Source: Thiobacillus sp.
GTDB lineage: Bacteria; Pseudomonadota; Gammaproteobacteria; Burkholderiales; Thiobacillaceae
Length of the DNA: 64,000 bases
Direction of reading: 5' to 3'
NCBI GenBank assembly: GCA_016124745.1
Contig: WGNC01000007.1
Span: 62,001-126,000, forward strand
Positions 43,135-51,031 of the stretch are shown here, in pieces. Position 1 is the first letter of the stretch. The number at the start of each line of letters is the position of its first letter. Position numbers and translations under genes: made by a program. The notes under the pieces are model-generated. The model was not told the DNA's origin. It did no database searches and saw only the letters and a program-made list of their open reading frames with translations.

Positions 43135-45609
43135 TCAAGCCTTGATACGCACGGGCTGAACCCGCCAGATTTCCTCGGCGTACTCGCGTATGGCGCGGTC
43201 CGATGAGAATCGTCCGATGCGCGCCACGTTGAGGATGGACATCCGCGTCCAGGGTTCGACGTCGCGATAGTGGGCATCCACGCTGTCCTGGCAATCCAGA
43301 TAGGCACGGTAATCGGCACAGACCAGATAAGGATCGTGCCCGCGCAAGTTTCCGGTGAGCGGAGCAAACAGCTGCCGGTCGCCGTGCGAGAACAGACCGG
43401 AGTCAATCAGGTCCATGGAATGCCGTAATTCGGGGTCGTTGTCCACGACCTGCCAGGGTTGATAACCGGTGTTCAGCCGCTCCTGGACCTGCGAGGCAGT
43501 TAGGCCGAACAGAAAAAAGTTTTCCCCACCCACTGCTTCGCGTATTTCCACATTCGCGCCGTCCAGGGTACCGATGGTGAGCGCGCCATTCATCGAAAAT
43601 TTCATGTTGCCGGTGCCCGAGGCTTCCTTGCCAGCGGTCGAGATCTGTTCGGACAGGTCGGCTGCCGGATAAATGCGCTGGGCATTGGTGACGTTGAAAT
43701 CGGGTATGAACACCACTTTGATCTTCTGGTTGACCTGCGGATCACGGTTGACCACTTCGGCCACGGAGTGGATCAGCTTGATGATCAGCTTGGCCATGTG
43801 GTAGCTGGGCGCGGCCTTGCCGCCGAAGATGAAAGTGCGTGGCGCGACCTCGAGATCTGGGCTGTTCTTCAGGCGCCAATATAGACTGACGATATGTAGC
43901 AGGTTGAGGTGCGGGCGCTTGTATTCGTGGATGCGCTTGGCCTGGATATCGAAAAGCGAAGCTGGATCGACGGCGATACCGGTAGCATGGCCAATGTAAG
44001 CCGCCAGTTTCTGCTTGGCTGCTTGTTTGACCTCGCGCCAGCGCGCCCGAAAGCTGGCGTCATCCGCCCAGGGTTCCAGGCGGCGCAAGGAGTCCAGGTT
44101 ACGCAACCAGTCGCCATCAATGGTGTCCGCGATCAAACGGGCCAGGGGCGGATTGGCCAGTGCGATGAAGCGGCGCGGCGTGACGCCGTTGGTCTTGTTG
44201 CTGAATTTCCCGGGCCAGAGATCGTGGAAGTCGCGCAGGATGGTGGTCTTCAACAGGTTTGTATGAAGCGCCGCGACCCCATTGATGGCGAAGCTGCCTG
44301 CGGCCGCGAGATGGGCCATGCGTAGCCGTCGGACGGGCTCCTCGGCGATCAGCGACATGCGCATGACACGTTGCTCATCGTCGAGAAAGTTCATACGCAC
44401 TTCGTCGAGAAAGCGACGGTTGATTTCGTAAATGATCTCAAGATGTCGTGGCAGGGTGCGCTGGAACAGGTCAATCGGCCAGGTTTCCAACGCTTCGGGC
44501 AACAGCGTGTGGTTGGTGTAGGCAAAGCTTCGGCGGGTGATGTCCCATGCCTGCTCCCAGAGCATTTCGTGCTCATCCACCAGCAGGCGCATCAACTCCG
44601 GGATCGCGATGGCCGGATGGGTATCGTTGAGCTGGGCAACAAACTTGTCCGGGAAGCCGGACAGGTCGCCCAGATCACGCAACGTCATGCGCACCATGTC
44701 CTGCAGGGAACAGGAAACGAAGAAATACTGCTGTTTCAGGCGCAGTTCCTTGCCGACTTCCGGCTCGTCGTTGGGATAGAGCACCTTGGTGAGGTTCTCG
44801 GCCACCACCATCTCTTCGACCGCGCCGTAGTAATCGCCCAGGTTAAAGGCCTGGAAGTCGAAGGAGTCATGCGCCTCCGCTTTCCAAAGCCGCAGCAGGT
44901 TGGCGTTGATGACGCCGTAGCCAAGGATGGGCGTGTCGTAGGCGACGCCATACACCGTGCAGCCGGACTTCCATCTGACGCGCAAGCGGCCATGCTCATC
45001 ATGGTATTGCTCGGTGTGACCACCCAATTTGACGGGAAAGCGCCGTTGCCGGTTCGGCAGTTCCCACGGATTGCCGTCGCGCAGCCAGGCATCGGTCACC
45101 TCCATTTGCCAGCCGTCCTTGATGACCTGGTCGAATAGGCCGAACTCGTAGCGGATGCCGTAGCCAATTGCGGGAATTTCGAGGGTGGCAAGGGAATCCA
45201 GGCAACAGGCGGCGAGGCGTCCGAGACCGCCATTGCCTAGACCGGGTTCCTGCTCCTGTTGCAGGACGGTTTCGAGATCCAGCCCCATTTTGCTCAAGGC
45301 TTCGTCGAGATTGTCTCGCAATCCCAGATTGAGAATGTTGTTTCCCAGATGCGGCCCCAGCAGGAATTCCGCCGAGAGATAGCAGACCGTCCTGGCGTTG
45401 CTCCGCTTGTAGTTCTCGCCAGTTGTGATGAAGCGTTCCAGAATGCGGTCGCGCACGGTGAAGGCAAGCGCGGTATAGAAATCGAACGGCGTTGCCTTCT
45501 CAAACGAACGCGCGGTAAGGTAAAAAAGGTTATCGATGAATGAGCGGCGCAAGGCATCGACGGAACGTGCGGCGCGGGTACGCAGGGATCTTTCGGCGAC
45601 ATCCGACAT
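43135..45609 (-). CDS. glgP: Glycogen phosphorylase
   Basis: An 824-residue PLP-dependent enzyme that releases glucose-1-phosphate from glycogen. Motifs: GNGGLGRLAACCLDSLATLE, FKVVFIPDFNVTNAQRIYPA-like segment (KVVFIPDFNVTNAQRIYPAA) and the PLP-lysine site EASGTGNMKFSMNGALTIGT. The length fits the family. AAAGGAAACC precedes the start codon. Upstream lies a fragment of a phosphoketolase gene, so an intact glycogen-to-phosphoketolase unit may once have existed here. Confidence 0.97.
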   Translation of the reverse strand: MSDVAERSLRTRAARSVDALRRSFIDNLFYLTARSFEKATPFDFYTALAFTVRDRILERFITTGENYKRSNARTVCYLSAEFLLGPHLGNNILNLGLRDNLDEALSKMGLDLETVLQQEQEPGLGNGGLGRLAACCLDSLATLEIPAIGYGIRYEFGLFDQVIKDGWQMEVTDAWLRDGNPWELPNRQRRFPVKLGGHTEQYHDEHGRLRVRWKSGCTVYGVAYDTPILGYGVINANLLRLWKAEAHDSFDFQAFNLGDYYGAVEEMVVAENLTKVLYPNDEPEVGKELRLKQQYFFVSCSLQDMVRMTLRDLGDLSGFPDKFVAQLNDTHPAIAIPELMRLLVDEHEMLWEQAWDITRRSFAYTNHTLLPEALETWPIDLFQRTLPRHLEIIYEINRRFLDEVRMNFLDDEQRVMRMSLIAEEPVRRLRMAHLAAAGSFAINGVAALHTNLLKTTILRDFHDLWPGKFSNKTNGVTPRRFIALANPPLARLIADTIDGDWLRNLDSLRRLEPWADDASFRARWREVKQAAKQKLAAYIGHATGIAVDPASLFDIQAKRIHEYKRPHLNLLHIVSLYWRLKNSPDLEVAPRTFIFGGKAAPSYHMAKLIIKLIHSVAEVVNRDPQVNQKIKVVFIPDFNVTNAQRIYPAADLSEQISTAGKEASGTGNMKFSMNGALTIGTLDGANVEIREAVGGENFFLFGLTASQVQERLNTGYQPWQVVDNDPELRHSMDLIDSGLFSHGDRQLFAPLTGNLRGHDPYLVCADYRAYLDCQDSVDAHYRDVEPWTRMSILNVARIGRFSSDRAIREYAEEIWRVQPVRIKA

Positions 45610-45700
45610 GGCGGGTTTCCTTTGAAGCAGGGAAGAATCTAATCGTCACACTTCGCCTGCGCGAGCGTGACGGTCTGCGCGGTCTGCCCTCTACAGGTAC

Positions 45701-46021
45701 TCAATATGGCCACACCCACGCATCCGCCTCTGGCAGATCGACGCCATTTTCCCAGGCGTAATTACGGCACTCGATCTGCATGTGACGCAGCTTCTGCCTG
45801 ACGTGGGCGCGAGCCACGCGCAGGGCGGGAATTCCGTCGATCACGTCGATGGCCAGGCTGAAGCGGTCGATCTCGTTCTGGATCGCCAGTTCCAGCGGGG
45901 TATTGATGCCGCCTTTCTCCTTGTAGCCGCGCACAGGCATGTTGTCGTGGTTGTGGCGACGGGAGGCATGGCGAACGGTGCCCGTCCAGTTCGCATTCTG
46001 GATGCCTATCCTTCGACGCAT
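45701..46021 (-). pseudogene. Phosphoketolase C-terminal remnant
   Basis: Reading from the ATG ending at 46021, the last about 90 residues (HNHDNMPVRGYKEKGGINTP, LELAIQNEIDRFSLAIDVID ... GVDLPEADAWVWPY) match the C-terminal end of xylulose-5-phosphate / fructose-6-phosphate phosphoketolase (family: NHDNxHVRGYKEEGxxxTP ... DLPEIRxWxW). The about 700 residues that hold the thiamine-diphosphate sites are absent. The first 18 residues before RHASRRH look unrelated. A fragment of this size cannot be active. It lies 91 bases upstream of glgP on the same strand. Confidence 0.85.
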
Positions 46022-46312
46022 CAAAAAACAACGGCGCTGGAGTGCGCCGTCAAGTCACCTCGGAGGAGTCCTTAGAAAACGCATGAAGAGTGCGCAAGAG
46101 AAACTCTACGCGCAGTTCATTGCATCCTCATGACAAATCCAGATGCTGATGTCTGACAGCCGTTCCGGTCGTGAAATGCAGGAAATCGGTCACGGGGCAA
46201 GTTGGCGATAGACGCTTGGGGCTTCCTCTTCGGACTTGCTGGAACCATGGCCCCTCCGGTGACGGAGGAGCGGCAGCCTTGACCCGCCCTATAGATCGCA
46301 CGGGGGGTGCGC
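45971..46312. other. Stretch upstream of the phosphoketolase remnant
   Basis: About 290 bases without a supportable gene between ppk2 and the phosphoketolase fragment. No further phosphoketolase similarity is seen in any frame. A 16-codon frame at 46083 on the plus strand has no support. Confidence 0.6.
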
Positions 46313-47236
46313 TCAATACACTGCGGGGACGATCATTTCCTCGGGCGTTGGCAGGCGCAGGTAATCCGGGTTGAACACCCGCGCGGGCAGTTCGACCGGC
46401 TCGTGCTCGATCTCGCCATAGGGGACCTGGCTGAGCAGGTGGCGGATGCAGTTCAGGCGAGCCTTCTTCTTGTCCACGCCCTCGACCACCCACCAAGGCG
46501 CCTCGGGGATGTGGGTGCGCTCAATCATCTCCTCCTTGGCCTTGGTATAGGCCTCCCAGCGGCGGCGAGACTCCATATCCATGGGTGACAGTTTCCATTG
46601 CTTGAGCGGGTCGTGGATGCGCATGAGGAAGCGGCGATGCTGTTCGTCATCGGTGATCGAGAACCAGTACTTGATCAGGATGATGCCGGAGCGGATCAGC
46701 ATCTTTTCGAATTCAGGCACGCTGCGGAAGAACTCTTCCAGCTCTTCGTCGTTGCAGAAACCCATGACCCGCTCTACACCGGCCCGGTTGTACCAGCTGC
46801 GGTCAAACAGGACCATTTCGCCGGCGGCCGGCAGGTGCGAAACGTAGCGCTGGAAATACCACTGGCTCCGTTCACGCTGACCTGGAGCGGGGAGCGCTGC
46901 GACGCGGCAGACGCGCGGGTTCAGGCGCTGAGTGATGCGCTTGATGACACCCCCCTTTCCAGCTGCATCGCGCCCCTCGAAAAGGACCACGACCTTGAGC
47001 TTCTTATCGACCACCCAGTCCTGCAGTTTGACCAGCTCTCCCTGCAGGCGGAACAGTTCCTTGAAGTAGAAACGGCGGTCGCCGTCTAGTTGGGCGGTGG
47101 CTGCATCGGTGGCCTCACGGATAAGATTATCCATGCGGTCATCGTCAATCTCCATCTCCAGTTCTTCGTCAAGGCTGTCGAGCACGTCATCGTGCAAACG
47201 ACGTTCATATTCGCTTTTTGCGTCGGATTTTTCCAT
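46313..47236 (-). CDS. ppk2: Polyphosphate kinase 2 (PPK2 family)
   Basis: A 307-residue P-loop enzyme that transfers phosphate between polyphosphate and nucleotides. Walker A-like VVLFEGRDAAGKGGVIKRIT, the lid VAALPAPGQRERSQWYFQRY and Walker B VLFDRSWYNRAGVERVMGF are the PPK2 signature. The N-terminal about 60 residues are acidic and helical. The ATG ending at 47236 is used; an open frame reaches 47353 but that part lacks similarity. The window also encodes PPK1, so the cell can both make and use polyphosphate. No ribosome binding site is obvious; a possible leader peptide lies upstream. Confidence 0.94.
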   Translation of the reverse strand: MEKSDAKSEYERRLHDDVLDSLDEELEMEIDDDRMDNLIREATDAATAQLDGDRRFYFKELFRLQGELVKLQDWVVDKKLKVVVLFEGRDAAGKGGVIKRITQRLNPRVCRVAALPAPGQRERSQWYFQRYVSHLPAAGEMVLFDRSWYNRAGVERVMGFCNDEELEEFFRSVPEFEKMLIRSGIILIKYWFSITDDEQHRRFLMRIHDPLKQWKLSPMDMESRRRWEAYTKAKEEMIERTHIPEAPWWVVEGVDKKKARLNCIRHLLSQVPYGEIEHEPVELPARVFNPDYLRLPTPEEMIVPAVY

Positions 47237-47595
47237 GTCGATTGGCTTGGTGGATGACTCGGCAGCCCGGGCATGCCTGGGTTGGAAGCTTCGTTCAGAA
47301 CAGATCTCGCAAAGCGACGAACGCGAATGGGCCTTCACTGGGAGCAAAAGCATGATTGTTCATCGCGTACTCCTTTTTCTTGGCTGAAAGGGTTTGCTTG
47401 TTATCGCCGACCCGTTCGGAAGATTATTCATCAAGGGTTACAGAACTGTGACAACGCAGCCCGCGCACGTCCCGCCTTAAAATTTGTCGGGTAAGCGGCC
47501 TGTCATCGCCTTGTCTTGCAAGACGCCTAGCATCAACGATAGGTGCTGAGCCACCTGCAAGAACGTCAACGCTGAGTAATGGAAGGAGATACGTC
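47237..47595. other. Intergenic region between ppk2 and the DUF2934 gene
   Basis: About 360 bases between divergent genes. It contains the leader-peptide candidate (47295-47363) and the ribosome binding site of the DUF2934 gene (AAGGAG at its right end). TTAAAATTTG around 47476 is a plausible -10 area. No other gene. Confidence 0.6.
47295..47363 (-). CDS. Possible 22-aa leader peptide upstream of ppk2
   Basis: MNNHAFAPSEGPFAFVALRD plus LF is preceded by AAGGAG at the ideal six-base spacing from the ATG ending at 47363, while ppk2 itself has no clear ribosome binding site. The stop is 59 bases before the ppk2 ATG. No homologue is recognised. Ribosome entry here could govern ppk2 expression, or the start could belong to a longer upstream region; support is limited to the Shine-Dalgarno. 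Confidence 0.35.
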   Translation of the reverse strand: MNNHAFAPSEGPFAFVALRDLF

Positions 47596-47811
47596 ATGAA
47601 TGAAGAGAACATGCATGCAGATGTTGCTGATGAAGCCGGTCATCAACACCATGCGGAACAAGAGCACCCAATGCGCCACGGCTGGATTGCCACCTATGCA
47701 TACTTTCTGGCAGAAGCAAGAGGCTTTACTCCCGCGAATGCTATTGACGATTGGCTGGCCGCTGAGCGCGCATACATGGAAGAAGGTTTGGCCAAGGGTG
47801 AGTCGGATTAA
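47596..47811 (+). CDS. DUF2934 family small protein
   Basis: A 71-residue protein with a His/Glu-rich N-terminus (EAGHQHHAEQEHPMRHG) and the DUF2934 signature WIATYAYFLAEARGFTPANA, then DDWLAAERAYMEEGL. Members are small soluble proteins often linked to stress or nearby glycogen and polyphosphate genes; function unknown. The ATG has AAGGAG at ideal distance. Confidence 0.85.
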   Translation: MNEENMHADVADEAGHQHHAEQEHPMRHGWIATYAYFLAEARGFTPANAIDDWLAAERAYMEEGLAKGESD

Positions 47812-48103
47812 TCAGGTTTGCGCGGCCACTGGCTGCCAGAATTCAACCCGATGGCCCCTGTCAGGGACTGCGCGCCGAGCGTTCGTCCAGCACTGGAAAC
47901 CTGACCAGCATGCCTATAATTTAGGCGCCATGATGAATCATATATACCGTTTATATTTATGGCACTTATAGGCAAGGTTATCCACAGTATTTGTGGATAG
48001 TTCAATCGCGAGGATCGGCTGCCGCTTGTTGTCATTCACGAACTTGTAACATTAGGTTCGTTTCGGCACTGGTCAGGCCCACCAGTTAATGAGGCTATTT
48101 CAA
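47812..48103. other. A+T-richer intergenic stretch with paired DnaA-box-like sites
   Basis: About 290 bases without a gene. The part 47916-47975 is unusually A+T-rich for the window. It ends in a TTATCCACA site and an inverted near-match (listed separately). Confidence 0.65.
47978..48000. promoter_or_regulatory. Inverted DnaA-box-like pair
   Basis: TTATCCACA (47978-47986) is a perfect consensus DnaA box. TGTGGATAG (47992-48000) is a one-mismatch box in the opposite direction. Together they form TATCCACA-5 bases-TGTGGATA. Chance occurrence cannot be excluded. Confidence 0.4.
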
Positions 48104-48367
48104 TCAGCTTGTTTCGGTCTTTGATTCTTTGCTTATTTCGGCCGCTTTTTCTCGCCATTCATGCAGGTCTTCATCCTCAATCTCAAGCTGAATCGCCACA
48201 ATTGTTAAGTCACTTAACTTCTTGTCCTCCAGTCTGCGCATGAGCTGATTCAACATGCGGATTGAATTGAGTTCGACAGGCTCACCACGAACGGAATGAA
48301 TCAGCGCTTCCCAAATTCTTCCATTGAGTGGACGCCTTCCAGCCTGCGGACTCCAGTCGCTGCTCAT
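48104..48367 (-). CDS. Hypothetical 87-aa protein containing a REP-like segment
   Basis: The frame from the ATG ending at 48367 encodes a small, charged, helical protein (NQLMRRLEDKKLSDLTIVAI, EIEDEDLHEWREKAAEISKE). I recognise no family. Its codons are less G+C-rich than those of neighbours. Residues about 25-37 (HSVRGEPVELNSI) are encoded by a REP-like motif (48271-48295), which suggests the gene was hit by or built around a repeat. No clear ribosome binding site. It may be a real small gene or a chance frame. Confidence 0.45.
   Translation of the reverse strand: MSSDWSPQAGRRPLNGRIWEALIHSVRGEPVELNSIRMLNQLMRRLEDKKLSDLTIVAIQLEIEDEDLHEWREKAAEISKESKTETS
48271..48295. repeat. REP-like motif inside a small ORF
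   Basis: GTTCGACAGGCTCACCACGA followed by ACGG matches the motif seen near 14.7, 36.9 and 62.2 kb. Confidence 0.75.
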
Positions 48368-48566
48368 GTCAATTGAGCGGTGCTATGAATGCTTAGGGGC
48401 CGAAGAACGGCCCTATTGAGCGGCAAGTCTTGTTGGCCGACAATCAGCATGGGACAAGCGCAACGACCGAAAAGGGGGCCAAGACTCGGGGGGCGTTGCG
48501 CGTCGTTCAGCAGGCCCGAGCCTGCCGGGATTAAGCCATCCAGGCTGGCTCGGGTAAAATGCCGTC

Positions 48567-49379
48567 ATGAATGCTCCCGCGCTCCTCGACACGCCACCCG
48601 CACCCGTCATCAAGGTGATGGGCGAGCCGTTCACCGAACTGCCGCAGGATCTCTACATCCCGCCGGACGCCCTCGAGGTGTTTCTCGAGGCTTTCGAAGG
48701 CCCGCTCGATCTCCTGCTCTACCTGATCCGGCGCCAGAACCTCGACGTGCTGGACATCCCGATGGCGGCGCTGACCCGGCAGTACATGGCCTACGTCGAG
48801 GCGGCACGCGCGACGCGGCTGGAACTCGCGGCGGAATACCTGCTGATGGCGGCGATGCTGATCGACATCAAGTCGCGCATGTTGCTGCCACGCAGGGAGC
48901 AGGCCGAGGAAGCAGGCGAGGGCGACGATCCGCGCGCCGAACTGGTGCGCCGGCTGCTGGAGTACGAACAGATGAAACTGGCGGGCCAGCATCTCGATGC
49001 CGTGCCGCAGGCAGGGCGCGACTTCGACACCGTCAGCGTGTTCCTGCCCGCGGCGGCGAAGCGTTTGCCGAGCCTGCATCCGGAAGAACTGGCGGCGGCC
49101 TGGCTGGCGATCCTGTCGCGCGCGAAAAACCGCACGCATCACCGCATCGGTCGCCAGGATCTTTCGATTCGCGAGTTCATGAGCCGGATCCTGAAGCAGT
49201 TGACGCCAGGGGAATTCATTGAATTCAAAGAGTTGTTTCCTGAGTCTTCTACGGTACATGAACTCGTGGTCACGTTCCTGGCGGTGCTCGAACTGACCAA
49301 GGAAACCCTGCTCGACGTGACACAGGCCGAGCCGTTTGCTCCCATTTACGTAAAACTCCATGAATCTGCAACCGAGTGA
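48567..49379 (+). CDS. scpA: Segregation and condensation protein A
   Basis: This 270-residue kleisin bridges the SMC heads in the condensin-like complex that compacts chromosomes. [39 protein letters not shown] and the C-terminal winged-helix end ([20 protein letters not shown]) are diagnostic. It overlaps scpB by 20 bases and probably uses the same transcript. The 199 bases upstream hold no gene. Confidence 0.95.
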   Translation: MNAPALLDTPPAPVIKVMGEPFTELPQDLYIPPDALEVFLEAFEGPLDLLLYLIRRQNLDVLDIPMAALTRQYMAYVEAARATRLELAAEYLLMAAMLIDIKSRMLLPRREQAEEAGEGDDPRAELVRRLLEYEQMKLAGQHLDAVPQAGRDFDTVSVFLPAAAKRLPSLHPEELAAAWLAILSRAKNRTHHRIGRQDLSIREFMSRILKQLTPGEFIEFKELFPESSTVHELVVTFLAVLELTKETLLDVTQAEPFAPIYVKLHESATE

Positions 49380-50037
49380 CCAACCCGAGGATTTGAAGGT
49401 CGTGCTGGAAGCCGCGCTGCTGGCAGCCGTCGAGCCGCTGTCGCCAGCCGACCTCAAGCGCATGTTCGAAAAGGACCTGTCCAACGACGTGCTGCGCCGT
49501 GCCCTCGACGAATTGCGCGCGCAATGGCATGGACGCGGCGTCGAACTGGTGCAGGTGGCCGATGGCTGGCGCTTCCAGACGCGCGCCGAGATGCAGCCCT
49601 GGCTGTCGCGACTGAAGAACGAGAAACCGCCGCGTTATTCGCGCGCGGTGCTGGAAACGCTGGCCATCATCGCCTATCGGCAGCCGGTGACGCGCGGCGA
49701 TATCGAGGACATTCGCGGCGTGTCCGTCAATCCCAACATCATCAAGACGCTGGAGGAGCGCGGCTGGATCGAGGCCATCGGCCACCGCGATGTGCCCGGT
49801 CGCCCCGCGCTTTTCGGCACGACCGGGCATTTTCTCAGCGACCTGGGACTGCGCACGCTGTCCGAGTTGCCGCCGCTGGAAGAGCTTGGCAATCTCGTCA
49901 CCCCCGATGAAACCGCATTGATACCTGAATTGCGCGAGGAATTGCAGGACAATGATGTCTCTCTAACGTTTGGCGCGGTGATCGAAACCGCCCGCGTCCT
50001 TACCGCACCCGACAGTGCAGACACCGAGATTGTTTGA
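49360..50037 (+). CDS. scpB: Segregation and condensation protein B
   Basis: A 225-residue protein with two winged-helix domains that dimerises and binds Scp[61 protein letters not shown] and [20 protein letters not shown] are the ScpB signatures. It overlaps scpA and is followed by rluB, whose start lies within the last bases. Confidence 0.96.
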   Translation: MNLQPSDQPEDLKVVLEAALLAAVEPLSPADLKRMFEKDLSNDVLRRALDELRAQWHGRGVELVQVADGWRFQTRAEMQPWLSRLKNEKPPRYSRAVLETLAIIAYRQPVTRGDIEDIRGVSVNPNIIKTLEERGWIEAIGHRDVPGRPALFGTTGHFLSDLGLRTLSELPPLEELGNLVTPDETALIPELREELQDNDVSLTFGAVIETARVLTAPDSADTEIV

Positions 50038-50039
50038 CT

Positions 50040-50930
50040 ATGGCCCGTCCCGCATCGCCCATCCGCCGTTCGCCTAACGCCCCCATGGGACGCGCGGCGA
50101 GCCGCCTGCAGCAGGCTCTCGCGCCGGAGGCTCCCAGCGAACGCTTGCAAAAGGCGCTGGCTTCAGCCGGCATCGGCTCGCGCCGCGAGATGGAGGAATG
50201 GATCGCCGAAGGCCGGGTGCAGGTCAATGGCGAGACGGCCACGATCGGCAGCAAGGTCGGCCCGCGTGACGTGGTCAAGGTCAGCGGCCGTCGCGTCTAC
50301 CTGCGCTTCGAAGACAAGCGCACGCGCATCCTGATCTATCACAAGTCGGAAGGCGAGATCGTCAGCCGCGACGACCCCAAGGGTCGCGCGACCGTGTTCG
50401 ACGCGCTGCCCCGGCTGCGCGGCGCCAAGTGGATTTCCATCGGCCGGCTCGACTACAACACCGACGGCCTGATGATCTTCACCACCTCGGGTGAACTCGC
50501 CAACAATCTGATGCATCCGCGTTTCGAAGTCGAGCGCGAATACGCGGTGCGGGTGCTGGGCGAGTTGACGGAAGACATGATTGCGCAACTGCTGGCCGGG
50601 GTCGAACTCGACGACGGTCTGGCGCAATTGCAAAGCTGCTTCGCGGCAGGCGGAGAAGGCGCCAATAAATGGTATCGCGTGGTCATCAAGGAGGGCCGCA
50701 AGCGCGAAGTGCGGCGGCTGTTCGAGCATTTCAACCTGACGGTGTCGCGCCTGACGCGTATCCGTTTTGGCCCGATTGCGCTGCCGCCGCAATTGCGCCG
50801 TGGCCAGAAAATGGAACTCGACGACGACCTGGTCGCGCGCGTGCTGGAGTGGGCAGGCATGGCCGCCTCGCCGCGCCGGCAAAAACGTGGGGTGCCGGAC
50901 AAGCACACGCGCAAGCCGCGCATCCGCTGA
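50040..50930 (+). CDS. rluB: 23S rRNA pseudouridine synthase RluB-type
   Basis: A 296-residue enzyme. An S4 RNA-binding domain (ERLQKALASAGIGSRREMEE, RVQVNGETATIGSKV) precedes the RsuA-type catalytic domain, with the catalytic aspartate in SIGRLDYNTDGLMIFTTSGE. GRKREVRRLFEHF marks the C-terminal core. RluB modifies U2605 of 23S rRNA. The scpA-scpB-rluB order is common in proteobacteria. The ATG at 50040 is preferred to a TTG six bases earlier. Confidence 0.95.
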   Translation: MARPASPIRRSPNAPMGRAASRLQQALAPEAPSERLQKALASAGIGSRREMEEWIAEGRVQVNGETATIGSKVGPRDVVKVSGRRVYLRFEDKRTRILIYHKSEGEIVSRDDPKGRATVFDALPRLRGAKWISIGRLDYNTDGLMIFTTSGELANNLMHPRFEVEREYAVRVLGELTEDMIAQLLAGVELDDGLAQLQSCFAAGGEGANKWYRVVIKEGRKREVRRLFEHFNLTVSRLTRIRFGPIALPPQLRRGQKMELDDDLVARVLEWAGMAASPRRQKRGVPDKHTRKPRIR

Positions 50931-51031
50931 GAACGTACTCAACAAGCCGTCACTGGCCCTGTCGTTCATCCGAGTGTCGTTTAGCCAGATTCAGACGACA
51001 TAGGCCATGGTGATTCTCGGGATCGGCGTGG

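Noticed and set aside
46083-46133. 16-codon frame (MKSAQEKLYAQFIASS) on the plus strand
   Set aside because: The nearest Shine-Dalgarno-like sequence is too far upstream and nothing conserved was recognised.
48390-48440. Terminator at GGGGCCGAAGAACGGCCC upstream of scpA
   Set aside because: A short stem is possible but there is no T run, so termination is unlikely.
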